DNA of 64,000 nucleotides from positions 372,001 to 436,000 of the forward strand of contig NZ_FNCO01000003.1 in the NCBI RefSeq assembly GCF_900100795.1, given 5' to 3'. Shown piece after piece: positions 1-10,049 of this stretch; the stretch's first letter is position 1, and each line of letters begins with the position of its first letter. The notes under the pieces are model-generated. The model was given only the letters and a program-made list of their open reading frames with translations, searched no databases and was not told where the DNA came from. Source of the stretch: Pseudomonas abietaniphila (GTDB lineage: Bacteria; Pseudomonadota; Gammaproteobacteria; Pseudomonadales; Pseudomonadaceae). Position numbers and translations under genes: made by a program.

Positions 1-1263
1 GCTCAAATATTCGCCGGGCTTGAACCGACGACTGGCAATCAACTGACCACTGGTATCGGCGAAGCGCAACTCCAGCAGCGGGAACGGCTGAGAAAACGAG
101 GCACGGTTATAGATGATGGCATCGACCACCAGCGCGCCCTGAAACTCGGGATGACTGCGGACCACCAGGTTGCTGCTTTTGAGTAACTTGATGTCGACCT
201 TGGACGGCACCTTGCAGCCGATCTGTGGGCAGAGCTCCTGGAACCAGGGACGGTATTGATCCTGACGGGCCAGCTCGTCGAAGTGATACCAGATGTACTG
301 CCCCGCCAGTGCACTCAGCGCAATCAACGCCAGCAGCAGCCAGAGCACGCGGCGTCCCCAGCGCGGCTTGGGCTTTTGCCAGGCCAGTTGCAGCGGGTCG
401 TCCGTCAGGTCCAGCAACGCCCTGTCGCGCAGGGCCGGTTCGCTGCGCTCGCGTTTACCGTGGGCGTGCGGGCGCTCGTCCTCATCGTCGTCTTGCAGAG
501 CGTGAGCGGGATCGCGGTCGTCATCGTCGTCCAGCGCTGAAAAGCGTTCGGAGGCGTGCGTCTCGTCGGTGTCGGCATCGGCATGGCGCCGATGAACCGG
601 TGGCGGTTCATCGTCGATGTCGTCGGTGTTCAGTGACAGCGAGGGTTCGGTGCGGTGGTCGTCGTCCCGATCCCTGTCCTCGCCAACATGCGGTTCGTCG
701 AGCCCGTCGTGGTCGTCGCGTTCAACAATCACCTCGGCGCGCAATTCCGGCAGGTGGTCGACGTCCTCGTGGCTCAGCCCCTCGTCCCACTGTTCGGTGC
801 TGACGTCGGGATCGTCGCGACGGGCGCTGAAAGACTCGACTTCGTCGTGGTCTCGGGCCTGGCTGGCGCGTCCGAAGGACTCGGGCAGCTGAATCTCGCG
901 CTGTTCAAGGCGGGCGAGCTCCACGTCGAGGTCGTCCAGGTCCAGGCTGTCCATGTCGACGTTACGGGTTTCCCGCTTGACTGGCAGCGGGGCTGGCTCC
1001 GCGACCGTTACCGATTGGCTCGCGAGGACGGCAGGTGTTTCCACCGGTCCGGACGCCGGGATCGGCGCGGTTTCGGCGGGCGCAGGCGGTTGCGCGCTGG
1101 TTTTCGCGGCCCCGATCCGTTGCTCCAACAATTGTTTCGCGGCGTTGAACACTTGCAGGCAAGAGCCGCAACGCACCATGCCTCGGGCGACGCTCAACTG
1201 GGCGTGGCTGACGCGGAAACTGGTCTGGCAGTGCGGGCACTGGGTGACGAAACTGTCGGTCAT
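1..1263 (-). CDS. DUF3426 zinc-ribbon membrane protein (3' end cut by window edge)
   Basis: About 421 codons are visible and the frame is open to base 1, so the C-terminus lies outside the window. The N-terminus is an MJ0042-type zinc ribbon with CPHC at residues 9-12 and CGSC at 32-35. A long acidic, low-complexity Asp/Glu/Arg/His-rich linker follows, then one membrane segment near residues 306-328 (WLLLALIALSALAG) and a start of the DUF3426 domain (ELCPQIGC). This is the usual layout of the Pseudomonas protein next to prmA; its function is unknown. The ATG at 1263 is 73 bases downstream of the prmA... stop-side neighbour on the same strand, so the two may be co-transcribed. The family call is firm, the role is not. 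Confidence 0.85.
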   Translation of the reverse strand, partial: MTDSFVTQCPHCQTSFRVSHAQLSVARGMVRCGSCLQVFNAAKQLLEQRIGAAKTSAQPPAPAETAPIPASGPVETPAVLASQSVTVAEPAPLPVKRETRNVDMDSLDLDDLDVELARLEQREIQLPESFGRASQARDHDEVESFSARRDDPDVSTEQWDEGLSHEDVDHLPELRAEVIVERDDHDGLDEPHVGEDRDRDDDHRTEPSLSLNTDDIDDEPPPVHRRHADADTDETHASERFSALDDDDDRDPAHALQDDDEDERPHAHGKRERSEPALRDRALLDLTDDPLQLAWQKPKPRWGRRVLWLLLALIALSALAGQYIWYHFDELARQDQYRPWFQELCPQIGCKVPSKVDIKLLKSSNLVVRSHPEFQGALVVDAIIYNRASFSQPFPLLELRFADTSGQLIASRRFKPGEYLS

Positions 1264-1311
1264 GCGGGTATCCGGGGGTTAGCGAGCGCCTGAAGGTGTG
1301 TGGTCAGTGGA

Positions 1312-2190
1312 TCAGCGACGACGACCGGTAATCCGCACCCAACCGTCACGGTTGGCGATCGGGTCCAGGTCGAATGTGTCGGCGTAGGCAGCGGCGACTT
1401 CATCGCCTTGTTCGGCAAGAATGCCGGACAGTGCAAGGCGCCCACCGGGTTTGACCAGGCTGGCCAGCTGTGGTGCCAGAGAAACCAGAGGCCCTGCGAG
1501 AATATTAGCCACCAATACGTCGGCTGGCTCTTTGGGCAGGTCTTCGGGCAGATAGAGCGGGAATTTCTCGGCCGGTACGTGGTTACGCCCCGCATTGTCG
1601 CGAGAGGCTTCCAGCGCCTGAACGTCGATATCGGTGCCGACTGCGTGTTTTGCGCCCAGCAGCAGGGCAGCAATGGCAAGGATGCCCGAGCCGCAGCCAA
1701 AGTCGAGGACGTTGCAGTCGCTCAAGTCCTGACCGTCCAGCCATTCCAGGCACAGGGCGGTGGTCGGATGAGTGCCGGTGCCGAAGGCCAGGCCTGGATC
1801 GAGCAGCAGGTTGACTGCATCCGGTTGCGGGGCTGCGTGCCAGCTTGGCACGATCCACAGACGCTGGCCGAAACGCATGGGCTGGAAGTTGTCCATCCAG
1901 CTGCGTTCCCAGTCCTGGTCTTCGATCACTTCGTGCATATGCTCCGGCAGGTCGGTGCCGGTCAGCAGTTTGAGGTGTGCGAGCACCAGGTCGGCGTCGG
2001 TGTCGGCCTCGAACAGGGCCAGCAGGTGAGTGTGCGACCACAGCGGCGTGGTGTTGAGTTCAGGTTCGAAGATCGGCTGGTCTTCAGCGTCCATGAATGT
2101 CACGGACACGGCGCCGACTTCAAGAAGCGCGTCTTCGTAGGTTTCGGCTTGTTCTGGGCTGATGGCGAGACGGACTTGCAGCCAAGGCAT
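1312..2190 (-). CDS. prmA: Ribosomal protein L11 methyltransferase
   Basis: This SAM-dependent enzyme trimethylates ribosomal protein L11 in the cytoplasm. At 292 residues it has the family's normal length. The N-terminal substrate-recognition part begins [10 protein letters not shown]. The class I methyltransferase domain carries motif I DFGCGSG at residues 163-169 and the family signature NILAGPL at 229-235. It lies between the accC terminator and the DUF3426 gene, both on the same strand. That places its promoter in the short gap at 2191-2273. Confidence 0.97.
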   Translation of the reverse strand: MPWLQVRLAISPEQAETYEDALLEVGAVSVTFMDAEDQPIFEPELNTTPLWSHTHLLALFEADTDADLVLAHLKLLTGTDLPEHMHEVIEDQDWERSWMDNFQPMRFGQRLWIVPSWHAAPQPDAVNLLLDPGLAFGTGTHPTTALCLEWLDGQDLSDCNVLDFGCGSGILAIAALLLGAKHAVGTDIDVQALEASRDNAGRNHVPAEKFPLYLPEDLPKEPADVLVANILAGPLVSLAPQLASLVKPGGRLALSGILAEQGDEVAAAYADTFDLDPIANRDGWVRITGRRR

Positions 2191-2273
2191 GGCGGATTAC
2201 CTTCGAATTGAAAAAGGGACAGGCGGCGTAATGCCACGAAAGACCCGCAAGTTTACGGGGTTCGGGGAGAAAC

Positions 2274-2301
2274 AACAAAGCCGCTCGAAAGCGGCTTTGT
2301 T
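2274..2301 (-). terminator. Rho-independent terminator after accC
   Basis: A perfect 12-bp inverted repeat (AACAAAGCCGCT / AGCGGCTTTGTT) encloses a CGAA loop. On the minus strand it is followed by a T-rich stretch. It sits 25 bases past the accC stop, so it should end the aroQ-accB-accC transcript and insulate prmA. Confidence 0.85.
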
Positions 2302-2325
2302 GGTCTGTCGCACTCTATGGGCGGA

Positions 2326-3690
2326 TCAGTGTTTCTCACCGGCCAGTTTGTGTTCCAGGTAGTGAATGTTGACGCCGCCTTTGCAGAAGCCTTCATCGCG
2401 GGTCAGATCACGGTGCAGCGGGATGTTGGTCTTGATCCCGTCAACCACGATTTCGTCCAGGGCATTGCGCATGCGAGCCATGGCTTCATCGCGGTCCTTG
2501 CCCCAGGTGATCAGCTTGCCGATCAGCGAGTCGTAGTTCGGTGGAACCGCATAACCGCTGTACAGGTGCGAATCGACGCGAACGCCGTTGCCGCCTGGTG
2601 CGTGGAAATGCTTGACCGTGCCAGGGCTCGGCATGAAGGTTTTCGGGTCTTCGGCGTTGATCCGGCACTCAAGGGCGTGACCGTGGATCTTCACGTCGTC
2701 CTGGGTGTACGACAACACATTGCCAGCGGCGATGCTCAGCATCTCCTTGACGATGTCGATGCCGGTGACCATTTCCGAAACCGGGTGCTCAACCTGAACG
2801 CGGGTGTTCATTTCGATGAAATAAAACGCGCCGTTTTCGTACAGGAATTCGAACGTACCGGCACCGCGGTAACCGATGTCGATGCAGGCCTTGACGCAAC
2901 GAGCCAGCACTTCTGCGCGGGCTTTTTCGTCGATACCCGGTGCCGGCGCTTCTTCAAGCACCTTCTGGTGGCGGCGTTGCAGCGAGCAGTCACGGTCGCC
3001 CAAGTGGATGGCGTGACCCTGGCCGTCGGACAGTACCTGTACTTCCACGTGACGTGGGTTGGTCAGGAACTTCTCCAGATAGACCATCGGGTTGCCGAAG
3101 GCTGCGCCGGCTTCGCTGCGGGTCAGTTTGGCCGAGGAGATCAGATCCTCTTCCTTGTGAACCACGCGCATGCCACGACCACCACCGCCGCCAGCGGCTT
3201 TGATGATCACCGGGTAACCGACCTGGCGGCCAATACGCAGCGCTTCTTCTTCGTCTTCCGGCAGCGGGCCGTCGGAGCCTGGAACCGTCGGAACGTTCGC
3301 CTTGATCATGGCGTCCTTGGCCGACACCTTGTCGCCCATCAGGCGAATGGTGTCAGCTTTCGGGCCGATAAAAGCAAAACCGGACTTTTCGACCTGCTCG
3401 GCGAAATCGGCGTTTTCCGCCAAAAAGCCGTAGCCAGGGTGGATCGCCGTGGCGCCGGTGACTTCGGCCGCCGCGATGATCGCCGGGATGTGCAGGTAGG
3501 ACTGAGCAGCCGATGCCGGACCGATGCAGACGGATTCGTCGGCCAGACCCAGGTGCATCAGGTCCTTGTCAGCCTTGGAGTAAACGGCGACGGTCTTGAT
3601 GCCCAGCTCTTTGCAGGCACGCAGGATCCGCAGGGCAATTTCACCGCGGTTGGCGATCAGAACTTTTTCCAACTTCGCAGGTTTCAACAT
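2326..3690 (-). CDS. accC: Acetyl-CoA carboxylase, biotin carboxylase subunit
   Basis: Carboxylates biotin on AccB with ATP and bicarbonate, the first half-reaction of malonyl-CoA synthesis. From the chosen start it is 454 residues, the normal size. The N-terminal pre-ATP-grasp domain opens [17 protein letters not shown]. The ATP-grasp glycine loop GGGGGRG is at residues 167-173, and [12 protein letters not shown] near 290 carries the carboxylation Arg/Glu residues. The ATG at 3690 is preferred over one seven codons upstream because GGAGAG lies a correct distance before it. It starts 17 bases after the accB stop. Confidence 0.98.
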   Translation of the reverse strand: MLKPAKLEKVLIANRGEIALRILRACKELGIKTVAVYSKADKDLMHLGLADESVCIGPASAAQSYLHIPAIIAAAEVTGATAIHPGYGFLAENADFAEQVEKSGFAFIGPKADTIRLMGDKVSAKDAMIKANVPTVPGSDGPLPEDEEEALRIGRQVGYPVIIKAAGGGGGRGMRVVHKEEDLISSAKLTRSEAGAAFGNPMVYLEKFLTNPRHVEVQVLSDGQGHAIHLGDRDCSLQRRHQKVLEEAPAPGIDEKARAEVLARCVKACIDIGYRGAGTFEFLYENGAFYFIEMNTRVQVEHPVSEMVTGIDIVKEMLSIAAGNVLSYTQDDVKIHGHALECRINAEDPKTFMPSPGTVKHFHAPGGNGVRVDSHLYSGYAVPPNYDSLIGKLITWGKDRDEAMARMRNALDEIVVDGIKTNIPLHRDLTRDEGFCKGGVNIHYLEHKLAGEKH

Positions 3691-3707
3691 CGTTGGCTCT
3701 CCGCGGT

Positions 3708-4166
3708 TCAAACGATGGTGAACAGCGGCTGGTCATACTCAACCGGCTGGCCGTCTTCGACGAGGATGGACTCGATCACGCCGCTGGTTTCGGCTTCGAT
3801 GTGGTTCATCATTTTCATCGCTTCGACGATGCAGAGGGTGTCGCCTTTCTTCACGGTCTGGCCGACTTCAGCGAAGGCTGGCGAGGTAGGCGAAGCTTTG
3901 CGGTAGAAGGTGCCGACCATTGGCGAACGGGCAACGGTGCCGTTCAGTTTTGCGGCGGCTGGCGCTTCGGCAACAGCAGCGACGGGCGCGGCGGCTGGAG
4001 CAGGTGCTGCAGGCGCGGCAACCGGAGCCGGCGCGTAGTACTGCTGTGCTGGAGTCTTGCTGTGACGGCTGATTCGTACGGACTCTTCGCCTTCACGGAT
4101 TTCCAATTCGTCGATGCCAGATTCTTCCAGCAGTTCGATCAGTTTCTTGACTTTACGGATATCCAT
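3708..4166 (-). CDS. accB: Biotin carboxyl carrier protein of acetyl-CoA carboxylase
   Basis: Carries biotin between the carboxylase (AccC) and carboxyltransferase halves of acetyl-CoA carboxylase. It has 152 residues. The N-terminal domain ([17 protein letters not shown]) is joined by an Ala/Pro-rich flexible linker (about 45-72) to the C-terminal biotinyl domain. The biotin-attachment motif EAMKM is at 115-119, making Lys118 the modified residue. It lies directly upstream of accC and 80 bases after aroQ, the classic aroQ-accB-accC arrangement. Confidence 0.98.
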   Translation of the reverse strand: MDIRKVKKLIELLEESGIDELEIREGEESVRISRHSKTPAQQYYAPAPVAAPAAPAPAAAPVAAVAEAPAAAKLNGTVARSPMVGTFYRKASPTSPAFAEVGQTVKKGDTLCIVEAMKMMNHIEAETSGVIESILVEDGQPVEYDQPLFTIV

Positions 4167-4246
4167 TAATCATCAACTCCCAAGGGACGGTCAGGGGTAT
4201 TCGGTAGCCGGTTCAGGCTGTGTGGCTCAGTGCGAAACTGCGCCGC

Positions 4247-4699
4247 TCACGCCTTCGAACGGGTGGCCAGTTGTTCCAGGGCAGCCTCCAGGGCCAGTCG
4301 GTAACCGCTGGCGCCAAGGCCGCAGATCACGCCTACAGCAACATCTGAAAAGTAGGAGTGATGGCGGAAAGGTTCGCGCTTGTGCACGTTCGAGAGGTGC
4401 ACTTCGATGAATGGGATGCTCACTCCCAGCAATGCGTCACGTATTGCGACACTTGTGTGAGTAAAAGCAGCCGGATTGATCAGGATGAAGTCCACGCCTT
4501 CATCGCGCGCAGCGTGGATGCGATCAATCAATTCGTACTCGGCGTTGCTTTGCAGGTACATCAGATGGTGGCCGGCTTCGCGCGCACGCTTTTCCAGGTC
4601 CTGGTTGATATCGGCCAACGTGATCGAGCCATAGATCCCCGGTTCGCGGGTGCCCAGCAGGTTCAGGTTAGGTCCGTGAAGAACCAGGAAAGTCGCCAT
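4247..4699 (-). CDS. aroQ: 3-dehydroquinate dehydratase, type II
   Basis: Converts 3-dehydroquinate to 3-dehydroshikimate in the shikimate pathway. At 150 residues it matches the type II family. Visible motifs are [10 protein letters not shown] at 7-16, the catalytic Tyr in EPGIYG (Y23), NPAAFTHTS, and [17 protein letters not shown] with the catalytic His and Arg. It is first of the three minus-strand genes ending at accC. The 170-base gap upstream (4700-4869) must hold the operon promoter. Confidence 0.97.
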   Translation of the reverse strand: MATFLVLHGPNLNLLGTREPGIYGSITLADINQDLEKRAREAGHHLMYLQSNAEYELIDRIHAARDEGVDFILINPAAFTHTSVAIRDALLGVSIPFIEVHLSNVHKREPFRHHSYFSDVAVGVICGLGASGYRLALEAALEQLATRSKA

Positions 4700-4869
4700 C
4701 GTGTGTTCCTTGTTGTATGCGTTGTCGACGCTCGCCGCGAGTGCGAGGCAGATTGCAGGTGCAAACCGTTGAAGCGCAGCGACTATGCCGGAAACCGCAA
4801 TGGACTGTCCAGTTACCGACAGTACTCAGCACGATGTCCGATGTTCGCGCAAAGTTTGTGACTCGGAGA

Positions 4870-6660
4870 CTAAATTTGGTCATTTGCTCTAGAAAGCCGC
4901 TCTGAGAAGCCTTCAACGTCGATTTCGCCGACGACTCGCGCATTTGTCAGCTCGTTCCCGTCTTTTCCGAAAAACAGTAAAGCCGGCGGACCAAACAATT
5001 TGTAACGGTCCAGCAATGCACGCTGCTCGGGGCTGCTGTCGGTCATGTCGAAGCGAATCAAACGAAACCCCTTGAGCTGGCTGACAATTTTCGGATTGGG
5101 CAGTACTTCATGCTCGATGACCTTGCAACTGATGCACCAGTCCGCATACCAGTCGACCAGCACCGGTTTTTCGGCGCTTTTCGATTCCGCGAGGATGCGG
5201 TTCAGCTCGGTCACCTGTGTCACGGTCTGCCATTCATCTCCCGTTCTCGCTGCATTTTCACCGGCGATCTGTGCGACCTGTGCACGGCCGAGCGGTCGTA
5301 ACGGGTCCGTCTGTCCGCTCAGCGCGCCGTACCAGCAGGAGAGAGCGTAGACCAAGAGAAACAAGCCGAGCAGTTGGGCAAGGCGACCGCGGGTGGTCTT
5401 CTCGGTAAATTCCAGTGCGCCGAGAAACACCGCGACACCGGCCCACAGCAGGCCGATCAGCACTAGCGTGGCCTGGCCCGGAATGACGCGGCTGAGCAAC
5501 CCGATTGCCAGCGCCAGCAGCAAAACACCGATGGCGTTCTTGACCGTCACCAGCCAAGGGCCGCTTTTCGGCAGCCACGCGGCACCGCCAGTGGCCACGA
5601 CGACCAGCGGCGCGCCCATGCCCAGACCCAGGGCAAACAATTTCAGGGCGCCCCCCAGTGCATCGCCGCTGGCGCTGATATAAAGCAGCGCGCCGGCCAA
5701 GGGCGCGGAAACGCAAGGCGAAACCAGCAGGCTTGAAACGACGCCCAGCACCGCGGCACCCCACAGCGACCCGCCTTGGGTATTGCCCGCGATGCGGTCG
5801 AGCCGGTCGTTGAGTGCACGGGGCAGACGCAGTTCGAAGGCGCCGAACATGGCGATGGCGAACACCACGAAGAACAGTGAAAACGGAACCAGCACCCAGG
5901 CCGATTGAAGGCGCGCCTGCAAATTGAGGCTGGCGCCGAACAGGCCCATCAGCGCACCGAGCATCGCGAAACAGATCGCCATCGGCAGCACATACGCCAG
6001 CGACAGAGAGAAGCCGCGCAACCCGCCAATCTGACCTCGCAGCACCACGCCGGAAAGGATTGGCAGCATGGGCAGCACGCAAGGTGTGAAGGTCAGTCCG
6101 ACGCCTGCGAGGAAGAACAGCGCCAATTGTTTCCAGCTGAACGGTGTTTTGTCTTGGCCTGTCGTGAGGGGCGCATCTGCCTTCGAAGGCGCGGCACCGC
6201 CGATGCTCAATCGCTCGGTTTCAGGCGGATAGCACAGGCCTTTGTCCGCGCACCCCTGATAGGTCACCACCAGCGTAAAGGGACGGGTGTCGCCGGCTTT
6301 GCGGGGAAGGCTGACATCCAGAATGCCGTGATAGACCTCCACGTCGCCGAAGTACTCGTCGTGCTTCTTTTCGCCATCGGGCAGTTGCGCGGCGCCCAGG
6401 CCGATATCGGCAGGCTCGGTCCGAAACTGGAAGCGATGGCGGTACAGGTAATAGCCTTCGGTGGCGACGAACTGCAATTTGATCGACTCGGGCGTGGTGT
6501 CGATCAGGTTCAGTTGAAAGGCCTGACGAACCGGCAGGAAATCCTTGCTGTTGTCGATGGCTGCACCGCCCAGTGTGGAAGCGGGCCGGCTGTCCAGCAG
6601 GCTCGCGCTGAAGGCGGGCAGGGCGAAGGTCAGCAGTAACAGACAAAGCAGGCGGCGCAT
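4870..6660 (-). CDS. dsbD: Thiol:disulfide interchange protein DsbD
   Basis: Moves electrons from cytoplasmic thioredoxin across the inner membrane to periplasmic disulfide-reducing partners. It has 596 residues, with a signal peptide (RLLCLLLLTFALPAFSA). The N-terminal periplasmic domain carries the redox pair Cys137 and Cys143 (CADKGLC). The polytopic membrane core contains FTPCVLPMLPILSG. The C-terminal thioredoxin-like domain has C509-x-x-C512 (WCISC). All three redox pairs expected of DsbD appear present. It is divergent from nothing nearby and 170 bases from aroQ on the same strand. In P. aeruginosa the corresponding gene is often called dipZ. Confidence 0.97.
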   Translation of the reverse strand: MRRLLCLLLLTFALPAFSASLLDSRPASTLGGAAIDNSKDFLPVRQAFQLNLIDTTPESIKLQFVATEGYYLYRHRFQFRTEPADIGLGAAQLPDGEKKHDEYFGDVEVYHGILDVSLPRKAGDTRPFTLVVTYQGCADKGLCYPPETERLSIGGAAPSKADAPLTTGQDKTPFSWKQLALFFLAGVGLTFTPCVLPMLPILSGVVLRGQIGGLRGFSLSLAYVLPMAICFAMLGALMGLFGASLNLQARLQSAWVLVPFSLFFVVFAIAMFGAFELRLPRALNDRLDRIAGNTQGGSLWGAAVLGVVSSLLVSPCVSAPLAGALLYISASGDALGGALKLFALGLGMGAPLVVVATGGAAWLPKSGPWLVTVKNAIGVLLLALAIGLLSRVIPGQATLVLIGLLWAGVAVFLGALEFTEKTTRGRLAQLLGLFLLVYALSCWYGALSGQTDPLRPLGRAQVAQIAGENAARTGDEWQTVTQVTELNRILAESKSAEKPVLVDWYADWCISCKVIEHEVLPNPKIVSQLKGFRLIRFDMTDSSPEQRALLDRYKLFGPPALLFFGKDGNELTNARVVGEIDVEGFSERLSRANDQI

Positions 6661-6772
6661 GGCGGTCTCGCATCACAAAGGTCCGCGCATGATAGCGGAG
6701 TGTTTGCGCAGGTGCAGGGTGGCGGGGAGAAGGAAGCGTGTCAGTACGGTCTGGGCGTTGGGTCGCACGCAT

Positions 6773-6858
6773 CGCGGGCAAGCGCGCTCCTACAGGGACG
6801 GGTAGTGATTCTGGTCAGCAGCACACGCAGTCCACTGTAGGAGCGCGCTTGCCCGCGA
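6773..6858. repeat. REPIN (two inverted REP copies)
   Basis: Two inverted copies of a REP sequence, CTGTAGGAGCGCGCTTGCCC at the right (6835-6858) and its reverse complement at the left (6773-6795), lie between dsbD and gcbA. The arm order is the reverse of the other REPINs in this window (tail-to-tail), so it may be two neighbouring singlets. Confidence 0.8.
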
Positions 6859-6908
6859 AAACGATCGATCAGTCACCGTCGCAGTGTCAGGTCGAGCGCA
6901 GGCCTGGA

Positions 6909-8567
6909 CTAGCTGATGTCCATGGTCGGGTGCTTCTTCGCCTGCATCATCTCGTCTCGCAACGTATGCACCTGATTACGCCCGGCCTTCTTCGCACGGT
7001 ACAGCGCATCGTCTGCCTGTGATGCCATCATCAGCGCATCGTCGTGTTCGCCCAGCTCGACCACGCCGGCGCTGAACGTGCAGAACAGATCGGTCGGTTG
7101 TGCCGGGTAATGGATCTCGGCGAAGCGCCGACGGATTTCGTCGAGCACCCCGTAGGCCGATTTCAGGTCGGTGTCGGGCATGACCACTGCGAACTCTTCA
7201 CCGCCGTAACGCCCGATGTAGTCGGTCTTGCGCAGGCGCTGTTTCAGAAACAACGCCAGGCTCTTGATCACCCGGTCGCCCATGGGGTGACCGTGGCCGT
7301 CGTTGACCTTCTTGAAGTGGTCGATGTCCAGCATCGCAAAGCTCAGCGGCTTGTTCTCGCGACGTGCGCGGAAACTGCAATCTTCGAGCAATTGCAGAAT
7401 GTGCGTGTGGTTATAAAGCCCAGTGAGGCTGTCGCGGACCATGCGCGCCTTGAGGTTGCGCGCCCGTGCGGCACGGTTGCGCACGGTGGTGATCAGGTGC
7501 CGTGGCTTGATCGGCTTGGTGAGGAAGTCGTCGCCGCCTTCGCTCATCGCGTCCAGCTGTTTATCCAGGTCGTCTTCGGCCGAGAGGTAGATGATCGGCA
7601 CGCTGACGTAACGGTCGTTGTGGCGAATCACCTTCGCCAGCTCGGTGCCGGTGCAGCCTGGCATGTACATGTCGAGAATGATCAGGTCCGGCTGAAAGTC
7701 CGCCAGCTCGGCCATGGTCTTTATCGGATCGAACAGTGTTCGCGTGACGATGCCTGCGCTGTTGAGCAAGCGCTCGGTGTGCGTGGCCTGCGCGCGCGAG
7801 TCGTCGATGATCAGCACTTTATACGGTTCGTATTGTGCGACCCGCGTGAGAATCTCGATCTTCTCCAGCAGGCTGGAGGCCTCCAGCGTGCCGGTCAGGA
7901 ACTCTTCGCCGCCAGCGCGCACGGCGGCCAGCCGCGTGGGCGTGTCCGTTTCCTGATGACTGAAGAACAGCAGCGGCAGCTTCTGCTCCAGGCCCTCCTG
8001 CATCTTGGCCGCCAGTTTCAGCCCCTCGCCGACGCCGCCAAAATCCACGTCCATCACTACCGCAGCCGGCAACCGCTCGGCCAGCGTCGCGTGAAACGCC
8101 TGAATGCTGTCGAGCGACTGCGCACTCAATCCGAAGAATTCCAGCTGTTTGGCCAATCGCTCCCCACGCTCATGATCCTGAAGCATCACGTAGATGGGTT
8201 TGCGCAGCGGCGGCAGTGCGGTGTGTTCCAGCCGATCGCCATGGCGCAAGCCGGTGCGCGACAGGCGCTGCATCAGGCGGTTGAGATCAGTGATCAACGC
8301 GCTGCTCAAGCGACCCCGATTGGCTTCCACTTCCTGCAGGGACTGACTGATGCCGCGCGCCAGTTGGGCATGCTCGGCCTGTTCGAAGCGCTCGGCGAAA
8401 CGCAGCAACCGCTGATTGGCCTCACTGAGTTCCTCCATATCGGCAACCGACCATTCGCTCTGCTGCAGGCGCTGCCATACCTCCAGTATCTGACGTGCCT
8501 GGTGAATGACGCGCTGAGCGAAATGGTGCTTGAGGCGGTCGCGGCTCGGATCTTCTGCTTCGGTCAT
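6909..8567 (-). CDS. gcbA: Diguanylate cyclase with tandem receiver domains (GcbA-like)
   Basis: Makes c-di-GMP. GcbA of P. fluorescens and P. aeruginosa acts in early attachment and dispersal. The 552 residues comprise a helical N-terminal region (1-120), a degenerate receiver domain (about 125-245), a second receiver (250-368) with acidic pocket IDD and phospho-acceptor Asp299 (LILDMYMP), and a GGDEF domain (376-540). The active-site motif is GGEEF at 455-459. The inhibitory I-site RxxD is intact at 446-449 (RKTD). In the first receiver the conserved Lys after the last strand is replaced (FLTGTL), so it is unlikely to be phosphorylated normally. The symbol rests on domain order and on its neighbours dsbD and DUF2333. 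Confidence 0.85.
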   Translation of the reverse strand: MTEAEDPSRDRLKHHFAQRVIHQARQILEVWQRLQQSEWSVADMEELSEANQRLLRFAERFEQAEHAQLARGISQSLQEVEANRGRLSSALITDLNRLMQRLSRTGLRHGDRLEHTALPPLRKPIYVMLQDHERGERLAKQLEFFGLSAQSLDSIQAFHATLAERLPAAVVMDVDFGGVGEGLKLAAKMQEGLEQKLPLLFFSHQETDTPTRLAAVRAGGEEFLTGTLEASSLLEKIEILTRVAQYEPYKVLIIDDSRAQATHTERLLNSAGIVTRTLFDPIKTMAELADFQPDLIILDMYMPGCTGTELAKVIRHNDRYVSVPIIYLSAEDDLDKQLDAMSEGGDDFLTKPIKPRHLITTVRNRAARARNLKARMVRDSLTGLYNHTHILQLLEDCSFRARRENKPLSFAMLDIDHFKKVNDGHGHPMGDRVIKSLALFLKQRLRKTDYIGRYGGEEFAVVMPDTDLKSAYGVLDEIRRRFAEIHYPAQPTDLFCTFSAGVVELGEHDDALMMASQADDALYRAKKAGRNQVHTLRDEMMQAKKHPTMDIS

Positions 8568-8951
8568 GTCCTGACTACTTATAGGGGAAACCCTGATACA
8601 AATGCTGGCGCTATGCTAGCACTAGTTTCAGGAGACGAGTGCACCGCAAGTCATTTTGTTGTCATTTTTTCTGGGTTTTAGGCGTCAAATTTCCATCTTT
8701 TCAACACGATAGGTCGCATTGCTCGACAGAAATTTGATCAGGGGTTGGGTGACTGCCCAGTCAGGTAATGCCTGATGCGATGCCCTCCGTTTGGGCACGT
8801 TGCGCGGGGGCGTCTGCGCACCCCGTCGCTGCATGACGCCCACAGGCCTGTCGATTACGCAAATGGACCTTCCCCCGCGTTCCTGCCAAACGCACCTTGC
8901 TGTAAGGTTGCGGTCCTAAGCACTGAATTCCGTGATTGAAAGGACAAGGCC
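8568..8951. other. Divergent intergenic region gcbA / DUF2333
   Basis: This 384-base gap separates two divergent genes, so both promoters must be here. I see an imperfect hairpin at 8891-8912 (CGCACCTT / AAGGTTGCG) shortly before the DUF2333 gene, with no T-run. I see no REP element and no coding frame I would support. Confidence 0.4.
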
Positions 8952-10046
8952 ATGCTGGATTGGAAGAAGCGCTCGGGCACTGCGGGCGGGGGTGAGCGTG
9001 TTGATGAGAAGCCGGTAGGCAAGGCGCCTCGGGGTTATTGGGGCGGTCTGTTCTTCAGCCGCGCCGTGGGGGCCGTGGTCGGCATCTATCTGGTCGTCAC
9101 CGTGGTGCTGGGCATCTGGTGGAGCAGCGAGCCTGCTCTGTTTCCTGTTCAGCAACAGGCTCAGGCCGCCGCCGAGCGTGAAGGCAAGCCGATGGTGATC
9201 GGCTACACCACCGTCGAGACGCTCAAGACCGTCGCATCGACCCTGCTCGACAAGCCGGGCGGCTACATTTCCAACGATCGTTTCCCGCCGGGTCTCTGGC
9301 TCGACAACACGCCAAGCTGGGAATACGGCGTGCTGGTCCAGGTCCGTGATTTGAGCCGCGCGCTGCGCAAAGACTTCGCCCGTTCGCAATCGCAATCGGC
9401 CGAAGATGGCGATCTGGCGCGCGCCGAACCGTTGTTCAACTTCGACAACAAGAGCTGGATTCTGCCTTCGAGCGAGTCCCAATACCGTGATGGTATCGCC
9501 GCGCTGAGCCGTTATCAGGCGCGCTTGTCCGATCCGAATCAGAAAGGCGCCTTGTTCTACACTCGCGCCGACAACCTGAACAACTGGCTGGGCGATGTTG
9601 GCACCCGTCTGGGTTCGCTGTCCCAGCGTCTGTCTGCCAGTGTGGGTCGCGTCAAGCTCAACAGCACGCTGAAAACCGAGGCGCAGTCCACGGTGACCGT
9701 GAAGCCGGGCGAAGTGCCGCAGGTTGACGAAGAAATCGTCGAAACCCCATGGATGCAGATCGATAACGTCTTCTATGAGGCGCGTGGTCAGGCGTGGGCG
9801 CTGTCGCATTTGCTGCGTGCCATTGAGGTCGACTTCGCTGATGTGTTGGCGAAAAAGAACGCCACCGTCAGCGTGCGTCAGATCATTCGTGAGCTGGAGG
9901 CGTCGCAGGAGCCTATGTGGAGCCCGGTGATTCTCAACGGCAGCCCGTTCGGTGTGTTCGCCAACCACTCACTGGTCATGGCCAACTACCTGTCGCGCGC
10001 CAACGCTGCGGTCATCGACTTGCGCCAGCTGTTGTCCCAGGGTTGA
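8952..10046 (+). CDS. DUF2333 family membrane-anchored protein
   Basis: The function is unknown. The 364-residue protein has a polar, basic N-terminus and one membrane segment (about residues 35-57, AVGAVVGIYLVVTVVLGIWW). A large, mostly periplasmic domain follows, rich in helices and with the family's LLRAIEVDFADVLAKKNA stretch near its end. The start follows AAAGGACAAGGCC, a reasonable ribosome-binding site. It begins a plus-strand run with the Nudix gene only three bases downstream, so the two are very likely translated from one mRNA. Confidence 0.9.
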   Translation: MLDWKKRSGTAGGGERVDEKPVGKAPRGYWGGLFFSRAVGAVVGIYLVVTVVLGIWWSSEPALFPVQQQAQAAAEREGKPMVIGYTTVETLKTVASTLLDKPGGYISNDRFPPGLWLDNTPSWEYGVLVQVRDLSRALRKDFARSQSQSAEDGDLARAEPLFNFDNKSWILPSSESQYRDGIAALSRYQARLSDPNQKGALFYTRADNLNNWLGDVGTRLGSLSQRLSASVGRVKLNSTLKTEAQSTVTVKPGEVPQVDEEIVETPWMQIDNVFYEARGQAWALSHLLRAIEVDFADVLAKKNATVSVRQIIRELEASQEPMWSPVILNGSPFGVFANHSLVMANYLSRANAAVIDLRQLLSQG

Positions 10047-10049
10047 TCG

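Noticed and set aside
2317..3906. Long open frame antisense to accC and accB
   Set aside because: It is a GC-rich mirror of two certain genes; its translation is low in recognisable motifs and it has no ribosome-binding site.
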